Assembly: GCF_003945545.1 (NCBI RefSeq)
Contig: NZ_CP029617.1
Location: forward strand, 7,963,001 to 8,027,000
Origin: Streptomyces sp. WAC 01529
Lineage (GTDB): Bacteria > Actinomycetota > Actinomycetes > Streptomycetales > Streptomycetaceae
Direction: 5' to 3'
Length of the DNA stretch: 64,000 nucleotides
Position numbers and translations under genes: made by a program. The notes under the pieces are model-generated. The model saw only the letters and a list, made by a program, of their open reading frames with translations, did no database searches and was not told where the DNA came from. Within the stretch, counting starts at the first letter, position 1; each line of letters begins with the position of its first letter. Shown piece by piece: positions 27,070-35,493 of the stretch.

Positions 27070-28488
27070 TCAGCACCGGGCGATCAGCAGGCAGGCGTCG
27101 TTCTCGCGCGCGCCTGCGCCGAACTCCTCGACGAGGGTTTGCACACAGTCCTGTGCCGAGGATGCCTCGGTGAGGGAGGGGGCGAGGGAGAGCAGCAGGT
27201 CTGTCGTCGCGTCCCTGTCATGCCGCGGCACCAAGCCGTCGGTGTGCAGTAGCAACAGGTCCCCGGGCCGCAGTCGCTCTTCGGCCTGCTCGTACGCCGC
27301 TCCGCGGGCGGCGCCGAGGAGTACGCCGGCCGGTGGCGTCAGCGCGCGTCCCGTTCCGTCGCGGAAGAGCAGCGGGGCGGGGTGTCCGGCCTGCGCCCAC
27401 GTGAGCAGGCGGGTGCCGGGGTCGTAGCGGCAGCAGATGGCGCTGCCGAGGGCGGGCTGGACCGTGGCGTCGATGAGGTCGTTGAGCCAGCCCATGAGGC
27501 GGCCGGGTGGGGCGCCCGCGACCGCCATGCCGCGCAGCGCGCCGAGCAGCATCGCCATGCCCGAGGTGACGGTGACGCCGTTGCCCGTGAGGTCGCCGAC
27601 GCTCAACAGCGCCTGGCCGTCGGGCAGTTCCATGGCGTCGTACCAGTCGCCGCCGATGAGTGAGCCGATGGAGGAGGGGAGGTAGTGGGCGGCGAGGTCG
27701 AGCCGTGTGGGGCCGCCCCGCGCAAAGCGCAGGGCGCCGCGCCATGGCGGCAGGACCGCCTCCTGGAGTTCGACCGCCAGCCGGTGCTCGGTCTGCGCGA
27801 TCTCGCGGCGGCGGCGCAGGGATTCCTGGGTCTCGCGCAGCACGCGCTGGCTGCGGCGCAGTTCGCTGACGTCCCGCAGGACCGCCCACATGGAGGCGGT
27901 GGAGCCGTCGGCGGCGAGGACGGGTTCGCCCATCATGTGCACCTGGCGCACGTCCCCGCCGGGGCGCACGATGCGGAACTCTCCGTCGATGGGCTTCCCG
28001 TCGACCAGGCAGTCCGTGACCATCGCGGTCAGCAGGGGCTGGTCGCCTGTGTGGACGAGGGAGGGCAGTTCGTCGAGGGAGAGCGGGGGGGCGGCCGGGT
28101 CGCGGCCGAGGATGTCGTACAGCTCGCAGGACCAGCTGGCCTCGTCGGTGAGGAGGTTCCACTCGGCGCTGCCCACCCGGCTCAGGAGCGAGTCCCGGTG
28201 CGGATCCGCGGACCGGGGTAAGGGCGGGGCCGCGGGCTCGCGTTCCGCCCGCGGCGGGCCGTCCCGCAGCTGGGCGAGATGGTCGTCGAGGTCGTCGAGC
28301 TGGTGCACGGCCAGGTCGCACAGGGCGCGCTGCCAGCGTCCCGCCGGGTCCCCGTGGTCGGCCACGGCGTCACGCCGGACGGCGTCGACGTCGCCGCGGA
28401 GCCGGCGCGTCTGCGAGATCAGCGACTCGACCGCGCCGCGCTCGGGCGGCTGACCCGCGGCGTGGTCCGCGAAGACATGGGACGGCAT
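27070..28488 (-). CDS. PAS and SpoIIE/PP2C-type serine phosphatase
   Basis: The 472-aa cytosolic protein has an N-terminal coiled region, a PAS domain at about 115-225 (WNLLTDEASWSCELYDILGRDP, GEFRIVRPGGDVRQVHMMGEPV), a short helix, then a SpoIIE phosphatase domain. Metal-binding acids sit in IGGDWYDAMELPDGQALLSVGDLTGNG, with GHPAPLLF and LLLLHTDGLVPRHD further on. Such proteins dephosphorylate anti-sigma-factor antagonists. No anti-sigma kinase is adjacent. The start is ATG 28488. The stop lies 14 bp from the convergent nsdA stop. Confidence 0.85.
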   Translation of the reverse strand: MPSHVFADHAAGQPPERGAVESLISQTRRLRGDVDAVRRDAVADHGDPAGRWQRALCDLAVHQLDDLDDHLAQLRDGPPRAEREPAAPPLPRSADPHRDSLLSRVGSAEWNLLTDEASWSCELYDILGRDPAAPPLSLDELPSLVHTGDQPLLTAMVTDCLVDGKPIDGEFRIVRPGGDVRQVHMMGEPVLAADGSTASMWAVLRDVSELRRSQRVLRETQESLRRRREIAQTEHRLAVELQEAVLPPWRGALRFARGGPTRLDLAAHYLPSSIGSLIGGDWYDAMELPDGQALLSVGDLTGNGVTVTSGMAMLLGALRGMAVAGAPPGRLMGWLNDLIDATVQPALGSAICCRYDPGTRLLTWAQAGHPAPLLFRDGTGRALTPPAGVLLGAARGAAYEQAEERLRPGDLLLLHTDGLVPRHDRDATTDLLLSLAPSLTEASSAQDCVQTLVEEFGAGARENDACLLIARC

Positions 28489-28732
28489 GGGTGCTCCGGT
28501 GAAGGTGCGGTGCGACCAACTTGACGGATGGTGGACCGCTAATGACTTTCGCACAGCGGGAGGGGGCTCGTAAGGGATTTGGCAACACCCGATGCGGTGT
28601 TGCTTGTGGCATATGCCTTTGTCCTGCGGGTGCGGACGGACGGGAGGTCGGTGAGGGGGTGGTGAGGGAGCGCCGAGGGGTCGGTGGGGGGTCGGTGAGG
28701 GGGCCGCCCGGCGGGCGGCGCGCTCGCGGTCG

Positions 28733-29668
28733 TCAGTGGGCGATGCCGTCGATCAGCTCGCGGGCGCCCTGGCGCAGCAGGGCGACGGCCACGGATGTGC
28801 CGAGTGTCGCCGGGTCGAGCGGGCCCGCCCACTCGTGCGCGTTCAGCACCGTCTTGCCGTCCGGGGTGAAGACGCAGGCGCGCAGCGAAAGATCACCGCC
28901 GCGCTCCGAACGCGCGTACCCGGCGATCGGAGAGTTGCAGTGGCCCTGCAGCACGTGCAGGAACATGCGCTCGGCGGTCGCCTCCCGCCAGGCGTCCGTG
29001 TCGCCGAGCCCCGACACCGCGTCGATGGTGGTGGTGTCCTCCTCGCGGCACTGGAGGGCGAGGATCCCCGCCCCGATCGGCGGGCACATCGTCTCCACCG
29101 AAAGGACCTCGCTGGCCAGGTCGGTGCGGCCGATGCGCTCCAGGCCGGACTGGGCGAGCAGCAGCGCGTCGGCGTCGCCCGCGGCGAGCTTCTCCAGGCG
29201 GCGGCCCGCGTTGCCGCGCATCGGGACGCACTCCAACTCGGGGTGCGATGCGGCCAGTTGGGCGCGGCGGCGCACCGAGGACGTGCCGATACGGGTGCCC
29301 GCGGGCAGCTCGTCGAGGGTGAGTCCGCCGGGGTGGATGAGCGCGTCCCTGATGTCGTCCCGCTTGAGGAACGCGGCGAACGTCGTCCCCGCGGGCAGCG
29401 GCCGGTCCGCCGGTACGTCCTTGACGCAGTGCACCGCCAGATCCGCCTCACCGGCGAGCAGCGCGGCGTCGACCTCCTTGGTGAAGGCCCCCTTCCCGCC
29501 GAGCTGCGCCAGATCGCCCATCCAGCGGTCCCCGGAGGTCGTCACCGGCACGACCTCGGTACGGATGCCGGGGTGCAGTGCGCGCAGTTCGGTTCGGACG
29601 CGCTCCACCTGTGCCAGGGCCATGGGGGAGGAGCGGGAGACGATGCGGATCAGCTCAGGAACGGACAT
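28733..29668 (-). CDS. hemC: Hydroxymethylbilane synthase (porphobilinogen deaminase)
   Basis: The 311-aa enzyme polymerises four porphobilinogens to hydroxymethylbilane. Landmarks are IVSRSSPMALAQVERV, LGGKGAFTKEVDAALLAGEADLAVHCVKDVPADRP with the catalytic Asp, GTSSVRRRAQL and the dipyrromethane-binding Cys in LQGHCNSPIAGYA. That last motif is GHCNSP where most family members have GGCxxP. The gene stands alone, not in a hemA-hemC-hemD-hemB operon as usual in Streptomyces, so it may be a second copy. The start is ATG 29668. Confidence 0.85.
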   Translation of the reverse strand: MSVPELIRIVSRSSPMALAQVERVRTELRALHPGIRTEVVPVTTSGDRWMGDLAQLGGKGAFTKEVDAALLAGEADLAVHCVKDVPADRPLPAGTTFAAFLKRDDIRDALIHPGGLTLDELPAGTRIGTSSVRRRAQLAASHPELECVPMRGNAGRRLEKLAAGDADALLLAQSGLERIGRTDLASEVLSVETMCPPIGAGILALQCREEDTTTIDAVSGLGDTDAWREATAERMFLHVLQGHCNSPIAGYARSERGGDLSLRACVFTPDGKTVLNAHEWAGPLDPATLGTSVAVALLRQGARELIDGIAH

Positions 29669-29915
29669 GCGCCCCACGATAAGGGCTCCCGGGCGGTGCC
29701 CAGGACTGCCGTCCAACCGATCAAAGGACTGTCCGTGCGGGCGAGTTGCCCACCCGGGAAGCCGTCCGCGCCCTCGGCACCCCCGTCCCCCGCACGCGCC
29801 TCGGCCCCCGCGTTCTCCCCCACGGCCCGCTCGGCATGCGCGACCACCTGCCGCCTCATAGCGTGAGGTGGATGAAGCCGCGGCCGAGCGCCGCACCCGC
29901 CCCCTGGGAGGCCCC

Positions 29916-30392
29916 ATGTCCACCCCCGCCGCGCCCGGGAGCCCGGTGATCGAGCTGGCGCCGATGACGGCCACCCATCTGGCCGATGTGCTCGCGCTGG
30001 GCCGAAAGGTCTACGACACCTCCGTGAAGCCCTACACGTCCTGGTCGCTCTCGGCGATCGCGGGCCACCTGGACAGCGAGGCGTCCGCGTGCTGGGTGGC
30101 GCTGGACGGAGAGCGGCTCGCCGGGTTCGTACTCGGCTCGATGGGCTTCGACCAGCGCGCCGACTGGGGCAACCTGGAGTGGATCGCGAGTGCCCCCGAG
30201 TACCAGGGGCAGGGCATCGCGAGCCGACTGGTGAAGGCCTGCTGCGCGACGCTCACCGAAGCGGGCGCCAGCGCCGTGGTGACCGATGTGGAGTCCCGCA
30301 ACACCGCGTCGGCCGCGCTGATGCGGAGCAACGGCTTCGAGGCGAGCGTCTCGGTGACCCTGTTCGTACGCGAGACGCCCCGGCAGCGGTGA
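29916..30392 (+). CDS. GNAT family N-acetyltransferase
   Basis: The 158-aa protein has the GNAT fold. LEWIASAPEYQGQGIASRLVKACCATL contains the acetyl-CoA loop Q-x-x-G-x-G/A (YQGQGIA) around residue 85, and ESRNTASAALMRSNGFEASVSVTLF matches the C-terminal beta-alpha-beta. It resembles RimI-type acetyltransferases, but the target is unknown. ATG 29916 has GGGAGG five bases upstream; the longer frame from 29868 adds an unconserved tail. It is divergent from hemC. Confidence 0.82.
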   Translation: MSTPAAPGSPVIELAPMTATHLADVLALGRKVYDTSVKPYTSWSLSAIAGHLDSEASACWVALDGERLAGFVLGSMGFDQRADWGNLEWIASAPEYQGQGIASRLVKACCATLTEAGASAVVTDVESRNTASAALMRSNGFEASVSVTLFVRETPRQR

Positions 30393-30431
30393 CCTCGCGC
30401 GGTCGGCCGGCGCACCCTCGTGCCCCGCGCG

Positions 30432-30467
30432 GTCGGGCGGCGCGCCGGTCTGGCCGCGCCGCCCGAC
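30432..30467. terminator. Bidirectional hairpin between convergent genes
   Basis: GTCGGGCGGCGCG and CGCGCCGCCCGAC form a perfect 13-bp stem with a 10-nt loop. It lies midway between the acetyltransferase stop and the convergent peptidoglycan-binding-like gene. There is no U-tract on either side, as is usual in Streptomyces. Confidence 0.6.
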
Positions 30468-30475
30468 GGCGGTCA

Positions 30476-30928
30476 CTAGATCCCGTTGGCGAAGCGCTTG
30501 AACGCGGCCTTCGTCCCCCGTCCGGCGTCCCCGTCGATCGCGCCGGTGTAGCCCCAGCTGTGCTTCAGGAGCCGCTGCAGCGCCTTGATGGTGTTGGGGC
30601 CGGGGGCACCGTCGATCCTGCCGGTGTAGCCCCAGTTCGCCTTCAGGCAGCGCTGGAACGCCTTCCAGCTGTTGGTGCCCAGCTTTCCGTCGATCGAGCC
30701 GGTGTAACCCCAGTACGTCTTCAGCCAGCGCTGGACCTTCTTCGCCTCGGCGGTGCTCAGGCCCAGGTTGTTCACCGCGGCCGGGGTGACCGCCTCGGCG
30801 CTGACCGCGGGCTTGGCGGGCGTCTCGCTCGCCGCGAAACTGGTGCCCGCGGCCGCCAGGGTCCCGGCGGTGAGCCCGACGACGGCGGTGGCGCTGATGA
30901 GCGCCCTCGTCACGATGTTCGAACGCAT
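30476..30928 (-). CDS. Secreted protein with three peptidoglycan-binding-like repeats
   Basis: The 150-aa precursor (ATG 30928 behind AAAGGGGGA) has a signal peptide ending near AAGTSFAA. Residues about 60-150 are three repeats of 36-37 aa with the core WGYTGxIDGxxGxxTxxAFQRxLK. This is the compact peptidoglycan-binding-like module found at the end of actinobacterial wall hydrolases and some phage lysins. No catalytic domain is present, so it is a stand-alone wall-binding protein. Confidence 0.78.
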   Translation of the reverse strand: MRSNIVTRALISATAVVGLTAGTLAAAGTSFAASETPAKPAVSAEAVTPAAVNNLGLSTAEAKKVQRWLKTYWGYTGSIDGKLGTNSWKAFQRCLKANWGYTGRIDGAPGPNTIKALQRLLKHSWGYTGAIDGDAGRGTKAAFKRFANGI

Positions 30929-31102
30929 TATTCCCCCTTTGGGTCGTGCTTCGGGTCGTGGGGCGGCACCTGTCGCGGCCCGCGCCCCTCTCGGCGCGCG
31001 TGCCGGTACTTCGGTCGTGTCGATCCCGCCCACTCTCGGTTGTCGTGCGCCGAAGCGGCCCGGGCCCGGTGGACCCGGCCCGCCCCGGCGCACGGTCAGA
31101 AG

Positions 31103-31693
31103 CTACTTCCCGGCGAATTCGCCTTCGTCAACCCGGGAGTTGAGGTTTCGATCCACCAGTGGTTGACGGCCGTCTCCATCCAGTGGGGTAGCGCCGCGGG
31201 ATGTACAACTTCCGCGGTACTCCTCGTGCCGGGCCGCGCCGTCCGCCGCGACCAGCAGCGCGCTCACCCGCTCCCGTGCGCGCGCCACCCGCGAGCGCAC
31301 CGTCCCTACCGGGCAGCCGACGGCGGCTGCCGCCTCCGCGTACGGCAGCCCGGCGAGCTGGGTCAGCACGAACGCCTCGCGGCGCGGCGCGTCGAGCGCC
31401 TGGAGGAGGTCGAGCAGGGCCACGCCCTCCTCGAACCCGGGCAGGCCCCGCGGCTGCGCGCGCTCCGCGGCCGCCTGCCAGTCCGAGGTGTCGAAGATGC
31501 GGGGCCGGGCCGCCGCCGTGCGGAAGCGGTCGGCGACGGTCCGGCGCGCGATGGCGAGCAGCCAGGTGCGGGCGCAGGAGCGGGCCGCGTAGCCGCGCAG
31601 CGCGGTCAGGGCGCGCAGATACGTTTCCTGGGTCAGGTCGTCGTCCCGGGTCCGGTCAGGGTCGCGCCCGGGGCGAAAAAGGGCAGGAGTCAT
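31103..31693 (-). CDS. ECF sigma factor gene, 5'-truncated
   Basis: The 196-aa ORF encodes part of sigma region 2 (DDLTQETYLRALTALRGYAARSCARTWLLAIARRTVADRFR) and a full region 4 (RREAFVLTQLAGLPYAEAAAAVGCPVGTVRSRVARARERV). Region 2.1 and the start of 2.2, normally 30-40 residues before DDLTQE, are replaced by MTPALFRPGRDPDRTR. I found no missing piece in any frame of the 84 bp up to the neighbouring gene. ATG 31693 has AAGGACC upstream. It may bind core polymerase poorly or be a decaying gene. An extended C-terminal tail is also unusual. Confidence 0.65.
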   Translation of the reverse strand: MTPALFRPGRDPDRTRDDDLTQETYLRALTALRGYAARSCARTWLLAIARRTVADRFRTAAARPRIFDTSDWQAAAERAQPRGLPGFEEGVALLDLLQALDAPRREAFVLTQLAGLPYAEAAAAVGCPVGTVRSRVARARERVSALLVAADGAARHEEYRGSCTSRGATPLDGDGRQPLVDRNLNSRVDEGEFAGK

Positions 31694-31777
31694 CGCAAGA
31701 GGTCCTTCGGTGCAGAGAGTTCTGAGAGCGGCGCGAACGCCGAAGATCCGCCCGGCACCAAGGGGGTGCGGGCGGTG

Positions 31778-32476
31778 TCAGGAACTGGCCGGAAGGACCG
31801 GCGGACCTCTGCGCGAGACGGCGTACTGGAGCAGGACCCCGCGCAGCCGTGGCACGGGCACGAGCGCGCCGACGTGCGGCGGCGCGGGGGGCAGGGCGGC
31901 GACCAGGACCGTGAGGACGAGCCGCAGCGGCACGAAGAGGGCCGCGGCGAGCGCGCGTCCGGTGCGGAACGCGGCGGCCTCGCCCCGCCACAGCCACAGG
32001 GCGCAGATCAGCGCGGCGACGAGGTGGGCGAGGAACATCCCCGTGCCGCTGTGCCCGAAGACGGACATCACCCAGTGGGACGCGCCCTCGTCCGGCATGG
32101 CAGCCGCGGCGTGGCCGCCCGGGGAGCCGGCGGACGACGGCGTCGGCATCGGCATCGGCATCGGATGGTTCATGTGGTTCATGCCGTCCATGCCGCCACC
32201 GGCCCGGACCGTCGGCGGACTCATCCGCTGCGCCACGCCGAACAGCTCGTGCAGGGCCAGCTGCGCCACGACCGTGGCGCCGATGACCGTCGGCGCGCCG
32301 CGCTCGCGCCCCGTGAGCCACCAGGCGGCGGCCGACGTGGCGGCGAACGCGTAGCCCACCGCCCACCAGGGCAGCGACGCCCCGGACATGAACGCGTGAC
32401 CGAAGGCCGTCGTCACCACGCACACGGCCGCGAACACGGCGGCTCGTGCGAGGCGGAACGCGGGCCCTGACGTCAT
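31778..32476 (-). CDS. DUF5134-like membrane protein with Met/His-rich loop
   Basis: The 232-aa protein has about five transmembrane helices (AAVFAAVCVVTTAFGHAFM, WWAVGYAFAATSAAAWWL, VIGATVVAQLALHELFG, GMFLAHLVAALICALWLW, VPLRLVLTVLVAALPP). Between helices 3 and 4 lies GGMDGMNHMNHPMPMPMPTP, a Met/His stretch typical of copper-binding segments. I infer a link to copper or another soft metal. ATG 32476 is chosen; ATG 32485 is also possible. It lies 84 bp upstream of the truncated sigma gene on the same strand. Confidence 0.7.
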   Translation of the reverse strand: MTSGPAFRLARAAVFAAVCVVTTAFGHAFMSGASLPWWAVGYAFAATSAAAWWLTGRERGAPTVIGATVVAQLALHELFGVAQRMSPPTVRAGGGMDGMNHMNHPMPMPMPTPSSAGSPGGHAAAAMPDEGASHWVMSVFGHSGTGMFLAHLVAALICALWLWRGEAAAFRTGRALAAALFVPLRLVLTVLVAALPPAPPHVGALVPVPRLRGVLLQYAVSRRGPPVLPASS

Positions 32477-32715
32477 GGGGAGCATCGTGCCAGGCGGCGG
32501 GGCGTCCGCGGGGGCCGAGTCCCGTACTCGCCCGAAGTGCACCACGCCGCCCCAGATCGGCAAGGCCTGATCGATGTGACGAACACAGAACGTAAACCCC
32601 TTGACGCATTACGTGCCCACGGAAAACGATCTTCCCAGCGGTCGGCATTGCCGAACCGCGTTCGTACGTCGTCGACGCCACGCGTCGTCGGCCTCGCTGA
32701 ACGATGGGATCTCTC

Positions 32716-33588
32716 ATGCATCTGCGCCCTCTGCATCCCCTGCGTCCTCTGCGCCACGCCGTCCGGTCCGCGATGACCGCCGCGGCCGCCCTCGCCCTCG
32801 GAGTCGCGGGCTTCGCCGTCCCCGCCTCGGCCTCCCCGGCCACCGCCGCGCCCGCCTCGCTCCTGGACATACCGCCCCGGGGCGCGAACGACTGGTCGTG
32901 CAAGCCGGATTCGGCGCACCCGGAACCGGTCGTGCTGGTCAACGGCACGTTCAAGCTGATGGCGGAGAACTGGGCCACCCTCTCGCCGAAGCTGAAGAGA
33001 GCCGGCTACTGCGTCTTCGCGTTCAACTACGGCAACATGGCGACCGACCCGGTCCCCGGCTCCGCCGCCGAGCTGAAGGACTTCGTCGAGGCGGTGCGGG
33101 GCGCGACCGGCGCCGCCAAGGTCGATCTCGTCGGCCACAGCCAGGGCGGCATGATGCCCCGCTACTACGTGAAGTTCCTCGGCGGGGCGGACAAGGTGGA
33201 CGACCTGATCGGCATCGTGCCGTCCAACCACGGCACGGCCAACCCACTGGCCAAGCCTCTCGGCGTCACCGTCTGCCCGGCCTGCGCCGACCAGATCACG
33301 GGCTCCGACCTGCTGACGAAGCTCAACGACGGCACGGAGACCCCGGCGGGCCCCGATTACACCGTCGTCACCACGCGCTACGACGAGGTCGTGATCCCGT
33401 ACACGAGCGCCCTGCTGAGCGGCCCGAAGGAGCACGTCACCAACGTCGTCCTCCAGGACCGCTGCCCGCTCGACCTGTTCATGCACGACCAGTCGACCAA
33501 GGATCCGGTCGTCGCCCAGTGGGTGCTGAACGCCTTGGACCGCAAGGGCCCGGCCGACGCGGACTTCCGGCCCAGATGCATCGGCTGA
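32716..33588 (+). CDS. Secreted lipase/esterase (class 2 lipase family)
   Basis: The 290-aa precursor has an Arg/His-containing N-region and Ala-rich core ending near ASPATAAP. The mature enzyme shows VVLVNGTFKLMAENW (oxyanion region), the nucleophile elbow VGHSQGGMM, Asp in TTRYDEVVIPYTS and His in LFMHDQSTKDP. Cys pairs (WSCKPD, GYCVF, VCPACAD, DRCPL, RCIG) suggest disulfides. It resembles actinobacterial extracellular triacylglycerol lipases. ATG 32716 is preferred, with GGGAT about six bases before it; ATG 32704 is in frame. Confidence 0.82.
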   Translation: MHLRPLHPLRPLRHAVRSAMTAAAALALGVAGFAVPASASPATAAPASLLDIPPRGANDWSCKPDSAHPEPVVLVNGTFKLMAENWATLSPKLKRAGYCVFAFNYGNMATDPVPGSAAELKDFVEAVRGATGAAKVDLVGHSQGGMMPRYYVKFLGGADKVDDLIGIVPSNHGTANPLAKPLGVTVCPACADQITGSDLLTKLNDGTETPAGPDYTVVTTRYDEVVIPYTSALLSGPKEHVTNVVLQDRCPLDLFMHDQSTKDPVVAQWVLNALDRKGPADADFRPRCIG

Positions 33589-33604
33589 CCAGCGTCCCGC
33601 GTGG

Positions 33605-33634
33605 CCGCTCCTAGGCGCCAGCGCCTAGGAGCGG
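33605..33634. terminator. Hairpin terminator overlapping antiporter stop
   Basis: CCGCTCCTAGGCGC and GCGCCTAGGAGCGG form a perfect 14-bp stem with a 2-nt gap, 17 bp after the lipase stop. The TAG stop of the convergent antiporter gene (33627-33625) lies inside the right arm, so the structure probably stops transcription from both sides. Confidence 0.7.
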
Positions 33635-34878
33635 TCGCCCACGTCCTGGCCGTCCAGGGACTCGACCGCCTCCCGGGGCCCCGGCAGCCGCGCGGCCCCG
33701 GCGGCGGTCTTTCGGCGCCTGGCGAGGAGACCGCCCACGAGACCCGCGACGGGCTGTGTGTAACGGGCGGTCAGCGGGCCCACGATCACCAGGATCAGGA
33801 CGTACGCCGTGGCCAGCGGTCCGAGCGACGGCTCGATCCCGGCGGCGACCGCGAGGCCCGCGATGACGATGGAGAACTCGCCCCGCGCCACCAGCGCGCC
33901 GCCCGCCCGCCAGCGGCCCTTGACGGAGACACCGGCACGGCCGGCCGCCCAGTACCCCGTGGCGATCTTCGTCAGGGCCGTCACGACGGCGAGCGCGAGC
34001 GCAGGGAGCAGCACGGGCGGGATGCTCGCCGGATCGGTGTGCAGCCCGAAGAAGACGAAGAAGACGGCCGCGAAGAGATCCCGCAGCGGCGCGAGCAGTG
34101 CGTGGGCGCCCTCGGCGACCTCGCCGGACAGCGCGATGCCGACCAGGAACGCGCCGACGGCGGCAGACACCTGGAGTTGCTGCGCGATTCCCGCGACCAG
34201 GATGGTCAGGCCGAGGACCACGAGGAGGAGCTTCTCCGGGTCGTCGCTGGAGACGAAGCGGGAGATGACCCGCCCGTAGCGCACCGCGAGGAAGAGGACG
34301 AGCCCGGCCGCGCCGAGCGCGATGGCGAGCGTGAGGCTGCCCGCGGCCCAGCCGACGCCCGCGAGCAGCGCGGTGATGATGGGCAGATAGACGGCCATCG
34401 CCAGGTCTTCGAGGACGAGGATGCTCAAGATGACCGGTGTCTCGCGGTTGCCGAGCCGTCCGAGGTCCCCGAGGACCTTGGCGATGACGCCGGACGAGGA
34501 GATCCAGGTGACACCGGCGAGCACCACGGCGGCGACCGGACCCCACCCCATGAGCAGCGCGGCGACGGCGCCGGGCACGGCGTTCAGGGTGCAGTCGACG
34601 AGGCCGGCCGGGTACTGCGTCTTGAGGTTGCTGACGAGGTCGGTGGCCGTGTATTCGAGCCCGAGCATCAGCAGCAGCAGGATGACGCCGATCTCGGCGC
34701 CGATGGCGACGAACTCCTCGCTCGCGCCGAGCGGCAGCAGCCCGCCCTCGCCGAAGGCGAGCCCCGCCAGGAGGTAGAGCGGGATCGGCGAGAACTGGAA
34801 GCGGCCCGCGAACCGGCCGAGCAGGCCGAGCGCCAGGATGATCGCGCCGAACTCGATGAGGAAGACAGCGGAGTGCAC
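33625..34878 (-). CDS. CPA2 cation:proton antiporter (KhtU-like)
   Basis: The 417-aa membrane protein has about 12 helices. Features are GVILLLLMLGLEYTATDLV, WISSSGVIAKVLGDLG (the unwound ion-site segment), ILVLEDLAMAVYLP (ED motif) and VFFVFFGLHTDPASIPP, all typical of Kef/Kht-type transporters. It lacks a C-terminal RCK domain; that function is supplied by the gene just upstream. The start is GTG 34878, four bases after the regulatory-subunit stop, so the two are an operon. It likely exchanges K+ for H+. Confidence 0.85.
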   Translation of the reverse strand: MHSAVFLIEFGAIILALGLLGRFAGRFQFSPIPLYLLAGLAFGEGGLLPLGASEEFVAIGAEIGVILLLLMLGLEYTATDLVSNLKTQYPAGLVDCTLNAVPGAVAALLMGWGPVAAVVLAGVTWISSSGVIAKVLGDLGRLGNRETPVILSILVLEDLAMAVYLPIITALLAGVGWAAGSLTLAIALGAAGLVLFLAVRYGRVISRFVSSDDPEKLLLVVLGLTILVAGIAQQLQVSAAVGAFLVGIALSGEVAEGAHALLAPLRDLFAAVFFVFFGLHTDPASIPPVLLPALALAVVTALTKIATGYWAAGRAGVSVKGRWRAGGALVARGEFSIVIAGLAVAAGIEPSLGPLATAYVLILVIVGPLTARYTQPVAGLVGGLLARRRKTAAGAARLPGPREAVESLDGQDVGDRS

Positions 34879-34882
34879 GCGC

Positions 34883-35368
34883 TCACTCCCGACCGAGTAT
34901 GGTCGCCGCGCTCTCCACGCCTTCGCGCGTGCCGATCACGATGAGGGTGTCACCGCCCGCGAGCCGGAAGTCGGGCGCGGGCGACGGAATGGCGTCGGCC
35001 CGCCGCAGGACCGCCACGATCGAGACGCCGGTCTCGGTCCGCGTCCGGGTCTCGCCGAGGAGCCGCCCGTTCCAGTGCGAGGTGGCGGAGAGCAGCACCC
35101 GCTCGGCGACCAGGCCCAGATCCGTGGTGTGCAGCAGGTTCGGGCTGTGGTGCGAGGGCATCAGCGCGTCGATCAGCGCTTCCGCCTCACCAGAACTCAG
35201 CCGCAGCGAAAGCGCGCACTCGTCCGGATCGTCGGAACGGTACGCGCTCAGCGTCCGCGCCCCGTCCCGGTGCGCGACCACCGACAGGCGCCGCTGTTCT
35301 CGGGTCGTCAGGTCGTACCGGATGCCGATGCCTGGGAGCGGCGTACGGCTGAGACGTGAGGCGGGCAC
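34883..35368 (-). CDS. Antiporter regulatory subunit with TrkA-C/RCK_C domain (KhtT-like)
   Basis: The 161-aa cytosolic protein has an N-terminal KhtT-like domain (PGIGIRYDLTTREQRRLSVVAHRDGARTLSAY) and a C-terminal RCK_C domain (GRLLGETRTRTETGVSIVAVLRRADAIPSPAPDFRLAGGDTLIVIGTREGVE). RCK_C domains bind nucleotides, often c-di-AMP, and gate the partner transporter. GTG 35368 follows AAGGGG. It is co-transcribed with the antiporter. Confidence 0.82.
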   Translation of the reverse strand: MPASRLSRTPLPGIGIRYDLTTREQRRLSVVAHRDGARTLSAYRSDDPDECALSLRLSSGEAEALIDALMPSHHSPNLLHTTDLGLVAERVLLSATSHWNGRLLGETRTRTETGVSIVAVLRRADAIPSPAPDFRLAGGDTLIVIGTREGVESAATILGRE

Positions 35369-35383
35369 AGCTTTCCCCTTGCG

Positions 35384-35417
35384 CGATAGGTGATCATCTC
35401 TGGGTGTCACCCTATCG
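35384..35417. promoter_or_regulatory. Dyad upstream of KhtT/KhtU-like operon
   Basis: CGATAGGTGA and TCACCCTATCG are near-perfect inverted arms separated by 13 bp, ending 16 bp upstream of the GTG. They could be an operator or, in the transcript, a leader hairpin close to the ribosome site. Beyond them (35444-35507) lie three degenerate 19-bp repeats around GGACGGGACCAGGCGGAC. Confidence 0.4.
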
Positions 35418-35493
35418 GGGCCAAGTATTGGCAAAATTACAGGGACGGAACGGGGCCAGGCGGACAGGACGGGACCAGGCGGACGGGACGGGA

